Assembly (NCBI GenBank): GCA_024235395.1
Contig: JACKMK010000001.1
Span: forward strand, 1,364,001 to 1,428,000
DNA length: 64,000 bases
Direction of reading: 5' to 3'
Origin: Chromatiaceae bacterium
GTDB taxonomy: Bacteria; Pseudomonadota; Gammaproteobacteria; Chromatiales; Chromatiaceae
Shown here: positions 8,231 to 17,623 of the stretch, in pieces
Layout of the letters: each line of letters opens with the position of its first letter
How positions within the stretch are numbered: the first letter of the stretch is position 1
Program-made: the position numbers and the translations under genes
The notes under the pieces: generated by a model
The model's database searches: none
Told to the model about the DNA's origin: nothing
Seen by the model: the letters and a program-made list of their open reading frames with translations, nothing else

Positions 8231-8683
8231 CCCACCCCATGGGGCACGGACGCCCCTCTCTCGCGACCTCCGCCCCGCTGCGCCAAGATCGCAGGGTGCC
8301 CCATACCTGCGTGACAGCTGACCGGCGAGTGGCTTACATGAACGCATGGAAGCGAGATAAATTGACCGTGGGCGATACCTTTTCGAAAGCGCCCAGACTA
8401 GGATGATGCATCGCGTCCAGCGGAAGCCCCTCTACACTTGAAGTCATGCTGGCCGGCGCGACACCTCGCGGCGCGGGGACGCATCGCATTTGGACGTTCG
8501 AGGAATCCGAGGCTCGACACAAATTCGATTACGTCGGTCCGCTTTCGAGTTGCGATTGAAACACCATGTGAACCGGCCACGGGTCCGGCGAGTACCCGGA
8601 CGCCGCTAATCTTGCGAGTCGTGCTCTCCACGTTGACAATCGGTCAATCTCGGGCGCATGCAACAAAGAAAAGGAGTCTCACC
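8231..8683. other. Gene-free interval of about 450 bases before the membrane/TerB module
   Basis: No gene is supported. No copy of the tRNA-Met 3' core seen at 17624 is present directly after the integrase. The interval ends with a palindrome that contains a consensus-like TTGACA hexamer. Confidence 0.55.
8633..8647 (+). promoter_or_regulatory. TTGAC-N5-GTCAA palindrome over a consensus -35
   Basis: TTGAC and GTCAA form a perfect inverted repeat with five bases between, 37 bases before the ATG at 8684. TTGACA matches a sigma-70 -35 hexamer, but the -10 at 17 bases spacing (near GCATGC) is poor. An operator overlapping a weak promoter is the simplest reading. Confidence 0.4.
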
Positions 8684-9169
8684 ATGATAGTCGAAGTAGT
8701 CCATCCCGAGACCGGCGAGCGCTACTCGGTAGATATTCCATCGCTGTCAGAAGAGAAGCTTGCCGCGATGAAGCGGGAATACGCGACCGATCAACAGCTA
8801 AAGGCGCATCTGGATAAACTGCCCCTACCTGCGGAAGTGAAAGCGATTCTGCACAAGATCGCGAAATTCTCGATCGAAATCGGCAAAACAATAATCGCTA
8901 TCGGCAAACGGGTAATCGAGATTGCGCTATTGGTCGCCAAGAAGTTTCCCAACACGACGTTAGGATTGATCGTTGGCGCAATACTGACTGCGTTGCTGGC
9001 GCTCATCCCGTTTATTGGGCCAGCATTGTCTTCCATTATCGGCACCCTCGCGACGATCTACGCAACAACACGTGGATTCATAGACGACCTAAGGTCAAGC
9101 AATCCCCAGATAGTTGAAGAGATCAACGAAGCTGTAAGCGTTTTCCGTCCCCTCGGTGCCACGGCGTGA
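8684..9169 (+). CDS. Amphipathic/membrane protein, first gene of a two-gene module (161 aa)
   Basis: ATG at 8684 has an AAGGAG site. Residues 1-55 are soluble (VEVVHPETGERYSVDI, then a charged helix). Residues 60-90 are a repeated Ile/Lys amphipathic helix (IEIGKTIIAIGKRVIEIALL), and 95-130 a long hydrophobic hairpin (LIVGAILTALLALIPFIGPAL). The hydrophobic hairpin resembles those of membrane-inserting proteins. The stop overlaps the GTG of the next gene (GTGA), so the two proteins are probably made in fixed ratio and act together. I do not recognise the family. Confidence 0.6.
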   Translation: MIVEVVHPETGERYSVDIPSLSEEKLAAMKREYATDQQLKAHLDKLPLPAEVKAILHKIAKFSIEIGKTIIAIGKRVIEIALLVAKKFPNTTLGLIVGAILTALLALIPFIGPALSSIIGTLATIYATTRGFIDDLRSSNPQIVEEINEAVSVFRPLGATA

Positions 9170-10035
9170 CCTTTGATGAGCAACTGGAGGATTTCTTCAA
9201 TGAAGACATCACCAGCGTCATCGCAGATCCAGACAAATTCAAGCGGCAACTCGGAATTGGTGCCGATGCCTACAAGTTGTTGTCGACAGCAGACCGAATT
9301 CACGAAGGAGGTTCCGCATTGCTCGGCGGCGCCGGGGTGGCTGGCACGGTCTACGCGGGTTGGTTCACTTCGCTGGGAGCATTGGGCCAAATCGGCCTAG
9401 CGGCGGGTCTTGTCGCGACCCCCATCGGGGCAATGGTGGCTGCCGGCACAGTGGGTGCAGGTGGAATGTTTTTGACGAGACGCTTGCTGGCGGCATGTCG
9501 TCGTGAAACCGTCGAAGAAATACCTCACTTCATCAATTCCCCGATCGATGTGCTGGGCGCATCCATAGCGGACATCATCATCCCGATCCTGCTTCGACTT
9601 GCTCACGCAGATGGGGTTATCCACGACGATGAAATCCATGTAATCGAGCGGTACCTGACCAACGAATGGGGTTTCAACGAACAATTTGTCCAATCCGCTA
9701 TTGACCTCCATCAAACCCAAATTGCTGAATGGGACTGGAGTGTTGTTCGCAGTTTATTGAAAACCGCTCGCGAGACTCGGGATATCGACATAAAACAGTT
9801 TAAGGAGAAACTTCTGACAATCGCCCAGGAAGTGGCGGAGGCCGAGGGAGGCATTGTCGCCGAGGAGTCAGCGATGTTGGCAGTGCTTCAAACCAATCTC
9901 ACCGAGGTACGCATGCGAGACAAGCTTCTTGATACGCTGCGCCAAGCTGAAAGATCCATCGATTCGTGCACAAAGGCAGTAAGGAGCGCGGCATCAAGAG
10001 CGCGGAGCGCGCTACTGCCGCGAAGCAAGAAATAA
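9166..10035 (+). CDS. Membrane-anchored TerB-like protein (289 aa)
   Basis: GTG at 9166 overlaps the preceding TGA. Residues about 50-110 hold Gly/Ala-rich hydrophobic segments (ALLGGAGVAGTVYAGW and LAAGLVATPIGAMVAAG). Residues about 135-240 resemble the TerB/DUF533 helical fold: LLRLAHADGVIHDDEIHVI, then a second acidic EAEGGIVAEESAML copy. TerB-type domains bind metal at such acidic loops and occur in stress and phage-resistance proteins. The C-terminus is basic (RSAASRARSALLPRSKK). It forms a bicistron with the upstream membrane protein directly behind an integrase, so a defence or stress cargo role is inferred only from that. Confidence 0.6.
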   Translation: MTFDEQLEDFFNEDITSVIADPDKFKRQLGIGADAYKLLSTADRIHEGGSALLGGAGVAGTVYAGWFTSLGALGQIGLAAGLVATPIGAMVAAGTVGAGGMFLTRRLLAACRRETVEEIPHFINSPIDVLGASIADIIIPILLRLAHADGVIHDDEIHVIERYLTNEWGFNEQFVQSAIDLHQTQIAEWDWSVVRSLLKTARETRDIDIKQFKEKLLTIAQEVAEAEGGIVAEESAMLAVLQTNLTEVRMRDKLLDTLRQAERSIDSCTKAVRSAASRARSALLPRSKK

Positions 10036-10697
10036 CTGTACCGACTCGTAATCGTTTCGAACGTACCACCGCCAGGCACGGATGTCATCTTTCACCACTC
10101 GTGATGAGCCGCCAGTTCGGGCCAGAGCACATTTCCAAATTGGGTAGAACCTTCGTGCTTTCGCCGCCCTGACTCGGGAGGGGACCGAAGGCCAACAGGA
10201 CCCACCGAAGTACGACGTGCTTGGTTTGCATGTGATCGGAGAAATCATCCACCGTTAAGACGATCCCACGGTCCGCGTTGCGACAAAAGCACCCATTTTT
10301 CGGCAATGCAGCCGTCTGTTGTTCGGCCGAAACTGCCGGTGGGGATTCGACCCGTCAACGACCGTATTGGGCAGGTTACCGGCCGTAGGGCACGGAATCC
10401 AATCGGAAAGCCGCCATCCGATTTTTCGTCCCACCGTTGTCTACCTCTTGCTGCCCATCGCGTCGAGTTGGTATGCGTCCGGTTTTTTTACATTTCGTTG
10501 AGTGCCCGCGGGATTAAGATTGCAACTGATGAGATGATATTCAGACGCCTTATAGTCCTAGGGGTAAGCAAATCAATCGCCTGGCGGTTTGGATGATTCG
10601 TAAGGCGACATAAATATAGGCGCCCCATTGCAATGGCATCATATTTGCTGAGTCGCAATACCAACTCAACAACTCAAAAAGCAATGGAAAGTGTCCG
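10036..10697. other. Gene-free interval of about 660 bases
   Basis: Only short reading frames without SD sites or recognisable motifs are seen. Base composition falls towards AT at about 10540-10680, just before the lower-GC block that follows. It may contain the promoter of the gene at 10698, but no clear -35/-10 pair can be chosen. Confidence 0.5.
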
Positions 10698-11240
10698 ATG
10701 AACTTGTTTAAACCACGATGGGCTTTCGCCCTCTTCGTACTTTTCGCTCAATCTGCTAATGCCATCATCATTGAATATGATTTGACCCCGCTCGGTGGTT
10801 CGAGCTATCGGTACGATTACACTGTAGTGAATAGCGGGTCACTCGGTAGCGGCGTGTCGCTGGAGCTGTTTGACGTATTGTTCGATCCGTCATTGTATGA
10901 CGAGACATCGTTGAGCATCGCAACGCCAGCGCCGTTGGCGAACGACTGGGATGAGTATTTCCTTGGATCGGGGATTGCATTACCGGCCGCTTACGAGGCA
11001 TTCGCACTGGCAGGTGGAATCGCGGATGGGGCGACCGTCAGCGGGTTTGCCGTTGAGTTTACTTGGCTCGGTGCTGGCCTGCCCGGGCGGCAGGACTTTG
11101 AGGTCTACGATCCGAACACTTTCGACCTCTTGGCAGTTGGTTCGACGAGATCTCCGGAATCCGCTGTCCCGCTGGCTGCGCCTCTTCTGCTCATTTTATT
11201 TGGCATGGGTTTGATCCGTGTCCAAGCAAGAGCAAATTAG
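10698..11240 (+). CDS. Secreted protein with a CTERM-type sorting tail (180 aa)
   Basis: The product has a signal peptide (residues 1-22, ending QSANA). A beta-rich domain follows (IIEYDLTPLGGSSYRYDYTV, NSGSLGSGVSLELFDVLFD), then a C-terminal motif AVPLAAPLLLILFGMGLI and a short basic tail (RVQARAN). That tripartite ending matches exosortase-dependent VPxxA/PEP-CTERM signals, which are cut and released at the envelope. No exosortase gene is in the window. A weak GGAAAG site precedes the ATG. The 78 bases to the next gene suggest co-expression with the large LamG protein. Confidence 0.7.
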   Translation: MNLFKPRWAFALFVLFAQSANAIIIEYDLTPLGGSSYRYDYTVVNSGSLGSGVSLELFDVLFDPSLYDETSLSIATPAPLANDWDEYFLGSGIALPAAYEAFALAGGIADGATVSGFAVEFTWLGAGLPGRQDFEVYDPNTFDLLAVGSTRSPESAVPLAAPLLLILFGMGLIRVQARAN

Positions 11241-11317
11241 TGCCGCGACAATCACAACAACCAGTCCCGGCGTGGGTCGCTTACGCCACGACAATTTAAA
11301 ATTGCAGGGAGCATCCA

Positions 11318-14300
11318 ATGCGCATGGCCCGAGCCACGTCACTGTGCACCATCTTCGGTCTCTACTTGCTTGCCGCGTTCGTTGGCGCGATGGCCCCGGC
11401 GTATGCCGCGGATTCGCTTACGCTTGGAAACTACCAGCTAGTCTCGTCGAACCGATTGAGTCGTTACGAATTCGAGTACGGATACAAAGCGACTATTACC
11501 AACTCCGGACCCGATATTCTGAGCGCGTCGGCGAAGGTGGTGGTGGATGCACCCGGCGTGGTTGTTGTTGACGATGATCTGAACTTCGGCGAAGTAACTA
11601 CCGGTGCTAGCGCACAGAGTACCGATACCTTCGTAATCAGACAGGACAGGCGCTTCCGCTTCAATGTCGCCTCTCTCTCGTGGGATGTGAACGCGACTTT
11701 TCCGCTGGCGCCGCCGAGCGACGTAGAGGTTGCCGAATTAGGCGATGGTCCTAGCGCGATCACAATCAACACGAGGGTATTCGAGGGTCAGATCGAATTG
11801 CCTCTGGCCGCGCCGTTCGTGTTGGATTCACTGAGAGTGCGAGTAGGTTTATTCGACGACTCGCCGGTCCTCCCGGATGGGCGATTCACAGCTCGGATGA
11901 ACGCCGATGCGACAGCACTGTTACGGGTGGCGGATTCGGAGGGAAATATCCTTCTGTTGCAGCTGTTCCCGAAAGCGGAGGGGTTGGTTAGAGTCAACCC
12001 ACAGATTGACTCGCTCAGCACAGCAGTCGCTTTAGTTGCTTTGACGCCGGGAATCATCACTTCCGATCCAATGCTAGATACGTTAGCCATTGCTGTTTTG
12101 GAAAAGCTCCCAGAAACGCATGCACTGGCGGATATTCTTGACGAAGAACTTGCGCAAGGAACGTTCGGGGTGAATAAAGACTTCACTCCGGAAACAGCGG
12201 CAGGCATTGAGACCGTTCTTCGCCGGATTGCTACGCTTAGCACCGACGATATAGTAGCAACCTCTTTAGTTGACCAAGTCACTCATTATCTCTCCAGGGT
12301 TGCTGCAGCTCTCATAACCCCAGCGTATGCGAACTCGGCCGTCGTGGAAGATTGCGCCGATGCGTTTACGGAAGATTTCGCTGGTGACACTGGTACAGAG
12401 GACGACGTGTGCATTGGTGCGGCGCTCGCAAATTCCGGTGAAACTTCTAGCTTCGCGTTCTGGAATCGAAGAACCCGATGGCTCTTTTTTAGTGACGTAA
12501 CAGGCGGCGGCTCAGATACGATCGCGAAAATTCCACCCAGACATATCGATGTTCCTGGGTTCACCGATACGCTGATTGGAATAGGCGAACTGATCTTCCT
12601 TAGTTTTCGCGACATCGGCGAAATGCTCACCGATTTTGAAGGGTACTACGACGACGGCAGTGCGACCAACGCAAACCTCGAAGAAAGCTATGATGCCCGG
12701 TTTGGGCTCAGCAAGTCTGCGGAAGATCATGTGTTTGATGGCGCTGGACTCAAGAATTTGACAACCGTAGGCGTTGCGGGTTTCTTGCCGGCTGATCAGG
12801 CATTAAACAAATACGCGGTGTCCAGTTTTATCCTCACGACTGGCACGGAGTTTGTCATACCCCTAGCGTCTGTAATGCTCGATATATTTGAAAGAGACTT
12901 TTTTGGGCGTGCGTCGAGCGGAATAGATCCATGCATAGCGAGTTCTGGTCGTCTGCTGATTGATCAGGCCTCCGCGCTGAGCAGCCTTAACGAGAAAATT
13001 AGAGGTAACTCAGACAGGTCCGAGGTGGCATTGGAATATGCGACCTATTTCACTGAAGACGTCTTGTTGAATGATGATGCTTGGATTTTCATGTCCTGCA
13101 TTATTGGGGACCTCGATTTATTTATTGCCAAGAAAGGTGCGGGTCTTCTAATCGATAAAATCGTCGAAGAGTTTGGCGGCCCTATAGGGCTAATAAAAAA
13201 ATTGTCCTCAGGCGCTGAAGCGGCGGCAAATATTTCTCTATTCCTTACGACCCTGTTCGATACGGATCTTGCTGCAGATGACTACTATTTGGCGCGTATC
13301 GGGCCTATTCCGGCTCCAGTTGCGTCACTCACGGCAGTTCCAAGTCTGATAGCGAGTGGCGACAGCGCTATTCTTAACTGGAGCAGCATGAATAGCACAT
13401 CTTGCACCGGTTTCGGATTCTCAACTGATAACAAAACCTCTGGAAGTTACACCGTCAGTCCATTGGTTACCACCGCCTACCAAGTGAATTGCTCGGGCGA
13501 CGGAGGTACAACAACCGCGATTGCAGTTGTAACCGTCGAGGAGCCGCCCGAACCCAATAGTTGGTCGATTGGGGACTCTGTCGTGGTAACCGCTGATACG
13601 AATTGGCGGGAAGACATATCTGAAGGGTCCAGCGGCTTCGTTTCGTCTGGTGCTTATGGCACGATCGTGAACACCCCGGTATTCGCTGACGGTTCGTGGT
13701 GGTGGCAGGTCGAATTCGAAAACGGAATCACCGGTTGGGTCGCCGAAGACTATCTCAACCCAGCGGTCGCTCCCCCAATTGACAATGATCCGGCGACTGG
13801 ACCCGGAAATGTTGTTGTAGCGAGTGGGAGGCAGTGGCTGCAGCCGGATCTCTTCAGAAATGTGTCATGGAGCGACATCAACGCCGCCTGTCCGGATGGA
13901 CTATGCGTCGGAATCCTCAAAGGATTTAACGTGACGGGATGGAAATGGGCTACGGTCGAAGAGGTGAATGCCCTTTTTAACAGCTATGGAGTGAGCCCAG
14001 CGCTCGGCCCCGGGCCGGATACTGTGTGGTTTGAGAACTCAGCGAGCCCGTGGCTGATGGATTTCTTTGCCAATGGATGGCGTCCAACCATAGGGTCCCC
14101 AATTCCATCACGCGCGGTTGCTGGAATCATGCGAACACAGAGTGAATTGGGCCGCGCCACCATCGCTACCGCCTTCGACTGGCGGCCTGATTCGGGGGAC
14201 AACAAAGACTATATGGAAACAAGTGGAAACGCTGAGTTGAATTGGTCAGACGTTCGGTATGGCGCTTGGCTTTATCGTGACCCCACAATTGCCCCACCAA

Positions 14301-15541
14301 CCAACGGGCTCATCGCATCTTATCAGTTTGACGGCACCGCCTTAGACTCTAGCGGAAATCATAATGACGGCTTCACAGTCGGCGACACAAGCCCAACAAA
14401 AGACAGGTTTGGCGACAGCGATGCTGCATACGACCTTGATGGTGACGGAGACTATATCGAAGTGCCAAACACAGTCAGCCTCAACGTGTCTGAAGCAATT
14501 AGCATTTCCCTTTGGGCGAAGATGGACAGCTACGGTTACGCTGATGTGTTGATTTCGAAAGGTGATCTCACCGGTCGCCCTTTCTACCTACATTTCCACG
14601 GTGCATACAAAGTCTTATTTGGTCGATTCGCCACTGCGGATGGCCGTAATGCGGATCTATGGACTGACGTCCCGCCTCCACTGGATGGTCAATGGCATCA
14701 CTATGCGATGACATTCACTTCAGGCGAGCAACGGCTTTATTTTGATGGTGTTCTAAAAGCGCAGACCTTTATCACCGGCAACTTAGCGCAGAGTGATTTT
14801 CCGATGCGGATCGGCAGTCTGACTCCGACTCCCTCTTACCATCTAGATGGACAAATTGATGACGTACGCATCTATGACCGAGCATTGTCAGAGCCCGAAG
14901 TGCAGGCATTGAGAAACGATACAGCAAAAACTTGCAACATCGTGTTTTCCGATGACTTCAACCGACCCAATTCACCCACTGTCGGGAATGGCTGGGCCAC
15001 GGTAAGCGACAGCGCGGTTGACCTCCAGATCGAGGACAATCAGGCTGTCAATAATGGCCCCAACGGTCCCACCTCTGGCATCTATCATGCGCTTCCGGCC
15101 CTGAACGGCACCACCAATGTACGCGCAAAGCTCAAGGCCACCAACGGGTACATTGGTTCTGTCGATCGACACGGCGCATTCCTCTGTCTCAATAGCGAAG
15201 GCACGATGAGTTCGGGGTACTGCCTAAGATTTACGCAAGCTGCTGAGTCGTACTTGTCGCAGCTGTGGCTTTTCGATAACGGAGTTGAAGTAGCGCGCAT
15301 TCCTGTGCCGGACCGATACGGTGAATACATTTACGTAGATGCGACCTTTTATCCGGACGGCAGTGTAGTCGGCACCGCCGGGGACGGTATTGCGAACAGC
15401 ACGAACTTTTCGTTTGGTCCGCGACCAGTCGAAAGCTCTGGAACGAACTTGGCATACCTCACTATTCCACCGGGCTATCAATCCTCTCCGGTGCGGTATC
15501 CGGGAGTTGATGACGTGGTGGTGCAGGACAATTGTCCATAG
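11318..15541 (+). CDS. Very large secreted multidomain protein with Ig-like, SH3-like and LamG domains (1407 aa)
   Basis: The ATG at 11318 follows GGGAG. Residues 1-30 are a signal peptide (ending APAYA). Residues about 32-115 form a CARDB-like beta domain (YKATITNSGPDILSASAKVV). Residues 120-660 are unrecognised. Residues 665-745 form an Ig-like repeat (SGDSAILNWSSMNSTSCTG), 748-820 an SH3-like domain (GSWWWQVEFENGITGWVAEDYL), 997-1198 a LamG/concanavalin-like domain (HYAMTFTSGEQRLYFDGV, IDDVRIYDRALSEPE), and 1208-1407 a second lectin-like jelly roll. No C-terminal anchor is visible, so it is probably exported or surface-associated. Codon use is less GC-rich than the chromosomal genes, suggesting transfer. 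Likely role: matrix or carbohydrate binding (inference). Confidence 0.75.
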   Translation: MRMARATSLCTIFGLYLLAAFVGAMAPAYAADSLTLGNYQLVSSNRLSRYEFEYGYKATITNSGPDILSASAKVVVDAPGVVVVDDDLNFGEVTTGASAQSTDTFVIRQDRRFRFNVASLSWDVNATFPLAPPSDVEVAELGDGPSAITINTRVFEGQIELPLAAPFVLDSLRVRVGLFDDSPVLPDGRFTARMNADATALLRVADSEGNILLLQLFPKAEGLVRVNPQIDSLSTAVALVALTPGIITSDPMLDTLAIAVLEKLPETHALADILDEELAQGTFGVNKDFTPETAAGIETVLRRIATLSTDDIVATSLVDQVTHYLSRVAAALITPAYANSAVVEDCADAFTEDFAGDTGTEDDVCIGAALANSGETSSFAFWNRRTRWLFFSDVTGGGSDTIAKIPPRHIDVPGFTDTLIGIGELIFLSFRDIGEMLTDFEGYYDDGSATNANLEESYDARFGLSKSAEDHVFDGAGLKNLTTVGVAGFLPADQALNKYAVSSFILTTGTEFVIPLASVMLDIFERDFFGRASSGIDPCIASSGRLLIDQASALSSLNEKIRGNSDRSEVALEYATYFTEDVLLNDDAWIFMSCIIGDLDLFIAKKGAGLLIDKIVEEFGGPIGLIKKLSSGAEAAANISLFLTTLFDTDLAADDYYLARIGPIPAPVASLTAVPSLIASGDSAILNWSSMNSTSCTGFGFSTDNKTSGSYTVSPLVTTAYQVNCSGDGGTTTAIAVVTVEEPPEPNSWSIGDSVVVTADTNWREDISEGSSGFVSSGAYGTIVNTPVFADGSWWWQVEFENGITGWVAEDYLNPAVAPPIDNDPATGPGNVVVASGRQWLQPDLFRNVSWSDINAACPDGLCVGILKGFNVTGWKWATVEEVNALFNSYGVSPALGPGPDTVWFENSASPWLMDFFANGWRPTIGSPIPSRAVAGIMRTQSELGRATIATAFDWRPDSGDNKDYMETSGNAELNWSDVRYGAWLYRDPTIAPPTNGLIASYQFDGTALDSSGNHNDGFTVGDTSPTKDRFGDSDAAYDLDGDGDYIEVPNTVSLNVSEAISISLWAKMDSYGYADVLISKGDLTGRPFYLHFHGAYKVLFGRFATADGRNADLWTDVPPPLDGQWHHYAMTFTSGEQRLYFDGVLKAQTFITGNLAQSDFPMRIGSLTPTPSYHLDGQIDDVRIYDRALSEPEVQALRNDTAKTCNIVFSDDFNRPNSPTVGNGWATVSDSAVDLQIEDNQAVNNGPNGPTSGIYHALPALNGTTNVRAKLKATNGYIGSVDRHGAFLCLNSEGTMSSGYCLRFTQAAESYLSQLWLFDNGVEVARIPVPDRYGEYIYVDATFYPDGSVVGTAGDGIANSTNFSFGPRPVESSGTNLAYLTIPPGYQSSPVRYPGVDDVVVQDNCP

Positions 15542-15551
15542 CACAACCTAC

Positions 15552-15593
15552 GAGACGGTGTGTGCATTGAGCGGCTGGCTAACGCACCGTCTC
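15552..15593 (+). terminator. Long hairpin after the LamG gene
   Basis: GAGACGGTG (15552-15560) is perfectly complementary to CACCGTCTC (15585-15593), extended by a G-U pair and two more pairs. The loop is about 18 bases and no T run follows, so it may be Rho-linked or simply stabilise the mRNA 3' end. Confidence 0.45.
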
Positions 15594-15652
15594 ACCCCAT
15601 GGATCTGCTTGTTGCGGTTAGTGATTTGACTCTCCAGTTTGAGGATGATCGA

Positions 15653-15660
15653 GCCGTGAG
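15653..15660. repeat. Left target-site duplication of the IS256-family element
   Basis: GCCGTGAG directly abuts the left end of the insertion sequence and is repeated exactly at 16982-16989 on the right. Confidence 0.75.
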
Positions 15661-16981
15661 GGGGCTGTACTGAATTCTGTGTGTGAGCCGGTTGTTGAAA
15701 TCAGTCTTCGAGCGTAAACCGCTCGCCGAATTGTATCGCTAATTGTGACTTGGCAGCCTGCCATTCCCTCGGTGGTCGCTTCCATTTCGCTTCTATCTGC
15801 CGCAGCGCCAGGTAGATCAGCTTGGTCGCTGCATCGTCGCTTGGGAAGTGCCCCTTGTTGCGGATCGTCTTGCGGATCTGGCTGTGCAGGCTCTCGATCG
15901 CGTTGGTCGTGTAGATGATCTTGCGGACCTCCGGCGAAAACGCGAAGAACGGAATCACCTGCTCCCATTAGCGGCGCCAGCTGGCGACGATCGGTGGGTA
16001 CTTCTGGCCCCAGGCGCCTTCCTCGAACATGCCAAGGGCGGCCGAGGCGGCCTCGGCGCTGGGCGCCGCGTAGATCGGCTTCAAATCCTTCGCGATTGCT
16101 TTGCGCTCCTTCCAGGACGCGAACTGCATCGAGTAGCGGATCAGGTGGACGATGCAGGTCTGGACGACGGTATCCGGGAACACGGCCGTGATCGCCTCCG
16201 GGAAGCCCTTGAGGCCATCAACAACGGCGATCAGGATGTCCGTCGTGCCGCGGCTGCGGATCTCCGTCATGACGCGCATCCAGAACTTGGCGTCCTCAGT
16301 CTGCTCAATCCAGAGTCCGAGGATCTCCTTGGCGCCGGTACAGTTCACGCCGATCGCCAGATAGACGGCCTTGTTGCGGACCAGGCCCTCGTCGCGGATC
16401 TTCATCCGCAGGGCATCGAAGTAGACGATCGCGTAGGTCGCCTCGAGCGGCCGGTTCTGCCAGGCCACGGCCTCATCCATGACCGCCTCGGTGACCGCCG
16501 AGACCAGACTCGGGAAACCGTGATGCCGTAGATCTCCTCGATATGCGCCTGGATGTCCCGCGTGCTCATGCCACGGGCGTACAGGGCGATGATCTTGTCA
16601 TCGAAGCCGGGAAACCGGCGCGCGTACTTGGGGATCAGCAGCGGATCGAACTGGCCATTCCGGTCACGCGGAATATCCAACACCACGCGGTCATCGACCA
16701 TCGTGACCGATTTCTGCGAATAGCCGTTGCGGTGATTGCCGGCCGCCTGCTGATCATCGTCATCGAGATGAACGTCCATCTCGGCCGACAGCATACGTTC
16801 CGCCAGTCGCTTCTTCAGTTCTCCGATCAGGCCATCATTGCCGAGCAGTGCCGCGCTGTGTTCGCGGCCCTCCAGCAGCTTGTCAATCAGTTCGTCTTCA
16901 ATCGTGGGCTTGGTGCGTCGTGCCATGAGATCCTCCTCGGATCGCTATCATGGCTCAACACACAGAATTTCCTACACCCTC
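15661..16981 (-). mobile_element. IS256-family insertion sequence, about 1321 bp
   Basis: The element is bounded by 8-bp duplications GCCGTGAG. The imperfect terminal inverted repeats share GAATTCTGTGTGT and GAGCC on the left (about 15661-15689) and the complementary GGCTC and ACACACAGAATTT on the right (about 16952-16981). The single transposase frame on the reverse strand nearly fills it, as usual for IS256 elements of 1.3-1.5 kb. The intact duplication implies a simple insertion without later rearrangement, although the transposase is broken. Confidence 0.8.
15701..16926 (-). pseudogene. IS256-family transposase, broken by a frameshift and a stop
   Basis: The reading begins at 16926 with MARRTKPTIEDELIDKLLEG and keeps family blocks (NHRNGYSQKSV, LDIPRDRNGQFDP, FPGFDDKIIALYARGMSTRDI). 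Near 16505-16515 one base is missing: the frame turns into a nonsense run, while the correct continuation (SLVSAVTEAVMDEAVAWQN) resumes in another frame. At 15968-15970 a TAA interrupts a family sequence that continues WEQVIPFFAFSPEVRKIIY to the natural end (GERFTLED). DDE-region blocks (VVDGLKGFPEAI, CIVHLIRYSM, TTNAIESLHSQIRK) are recognisable. Without both lesions it would be about 408 residues, normal for IS256. Sequencing error is an alternative explanation for either lesion. Confidence 0.88.
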
Positions 16982-16989
16982 GCCGTGAG
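16982..16989. repeat. Right target-site duplication of the IS256-family element
   Basis: GCCGTGAG follows the right end of the element, identical to 15653-15660. The next bases on each side differ, so the duplication is exactly 8 bp, as expected for IS256. Confidence 0.75.
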
Positions 16990-17623
16990 CGCGAGTGGCC
17001 GGTTGGTAGACGGTACCTCCGGTCGGCGATAGGAATTGCCGCATGACCGTACTCGCAATTCCATTCGGCCTGCTCTCGGTCGGCTGCCATCGAGGCGATA
17101 TGCAGAGGCGGCCACCGCAAAAGTCGCACTGCAGCCCTTTCGCTTTACCCACCTCGAACGGCAGCAATGGGATGCGGATTCAACCGGTCATTAAGCAATA
17201 ACAATTCGTTCGGCGAGATGCTCCGGCCTACGACTGTCAACCAACCTATTGAGGTCGTTGCCGGACCTGGTCCCCAACGGCGGCTTCGGCCTACCAACGG
17301 ACGATCACTGCACCTGAACCGGATCTCCGAAGTGGGCCGAACTCGGAAGAACCTACCCGCTTCACCAATATCAGCCCGTCCCCCTAAGCAGGCAATTCGA
17401 CCAGAGCTGCGAAACGGAAGCCGAAAGCCACCCCGGCTCGGCCCAAGTTCGGTACCGACCCGACGCAACTCGATGACGCAGATCGACTTTTCCGCGGAAG
17501 TTCGGAGATACCGAACCGCCCGAGTTCGGGATAGGTTCGGCAGGTTCGGTTTTTCGATGAGGCACCCGAGAATTCCGTTGCGGATCTTCGGCTTATTTTT
17601 CAATGAGTTGAACCTCCGTGGTC
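16990..17623. other. Gene-free interval between the IS and the tRNA fragment
   Basis: No gene is supported in about 630 bases. The right half is rich in the hexamer GTTCGG and its complement (see separate repeat entry). Apparent long frames here run through the tRNA fragment and have no SD or family motif. Confidence 0.55.
17337..17549. repeat. GTTCGG/CCGAAC hexamer cluster beside the tRNA fragment
   Basis: GTTCGG starts at 17447, 17500, 17524, 17535 and 17544; the complement CCGAAC starts at 17337 and 17511. The 17500/17511 pair is an inverted repeat with a five-base spacer, and the last three copies are spaced 11 and 9 bases, about one helical turn. The cluster ends 75 bases before the tRNA fragment, the position where integrase or excisionase arm-type sites usually lie. 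Confidence 0.5.

Noticed and set aside
10306..10596. 96-codon forward frame in the gap before the CTERM gene
   Set aside because: No SD, mixed composition, no homologous motif recognised.
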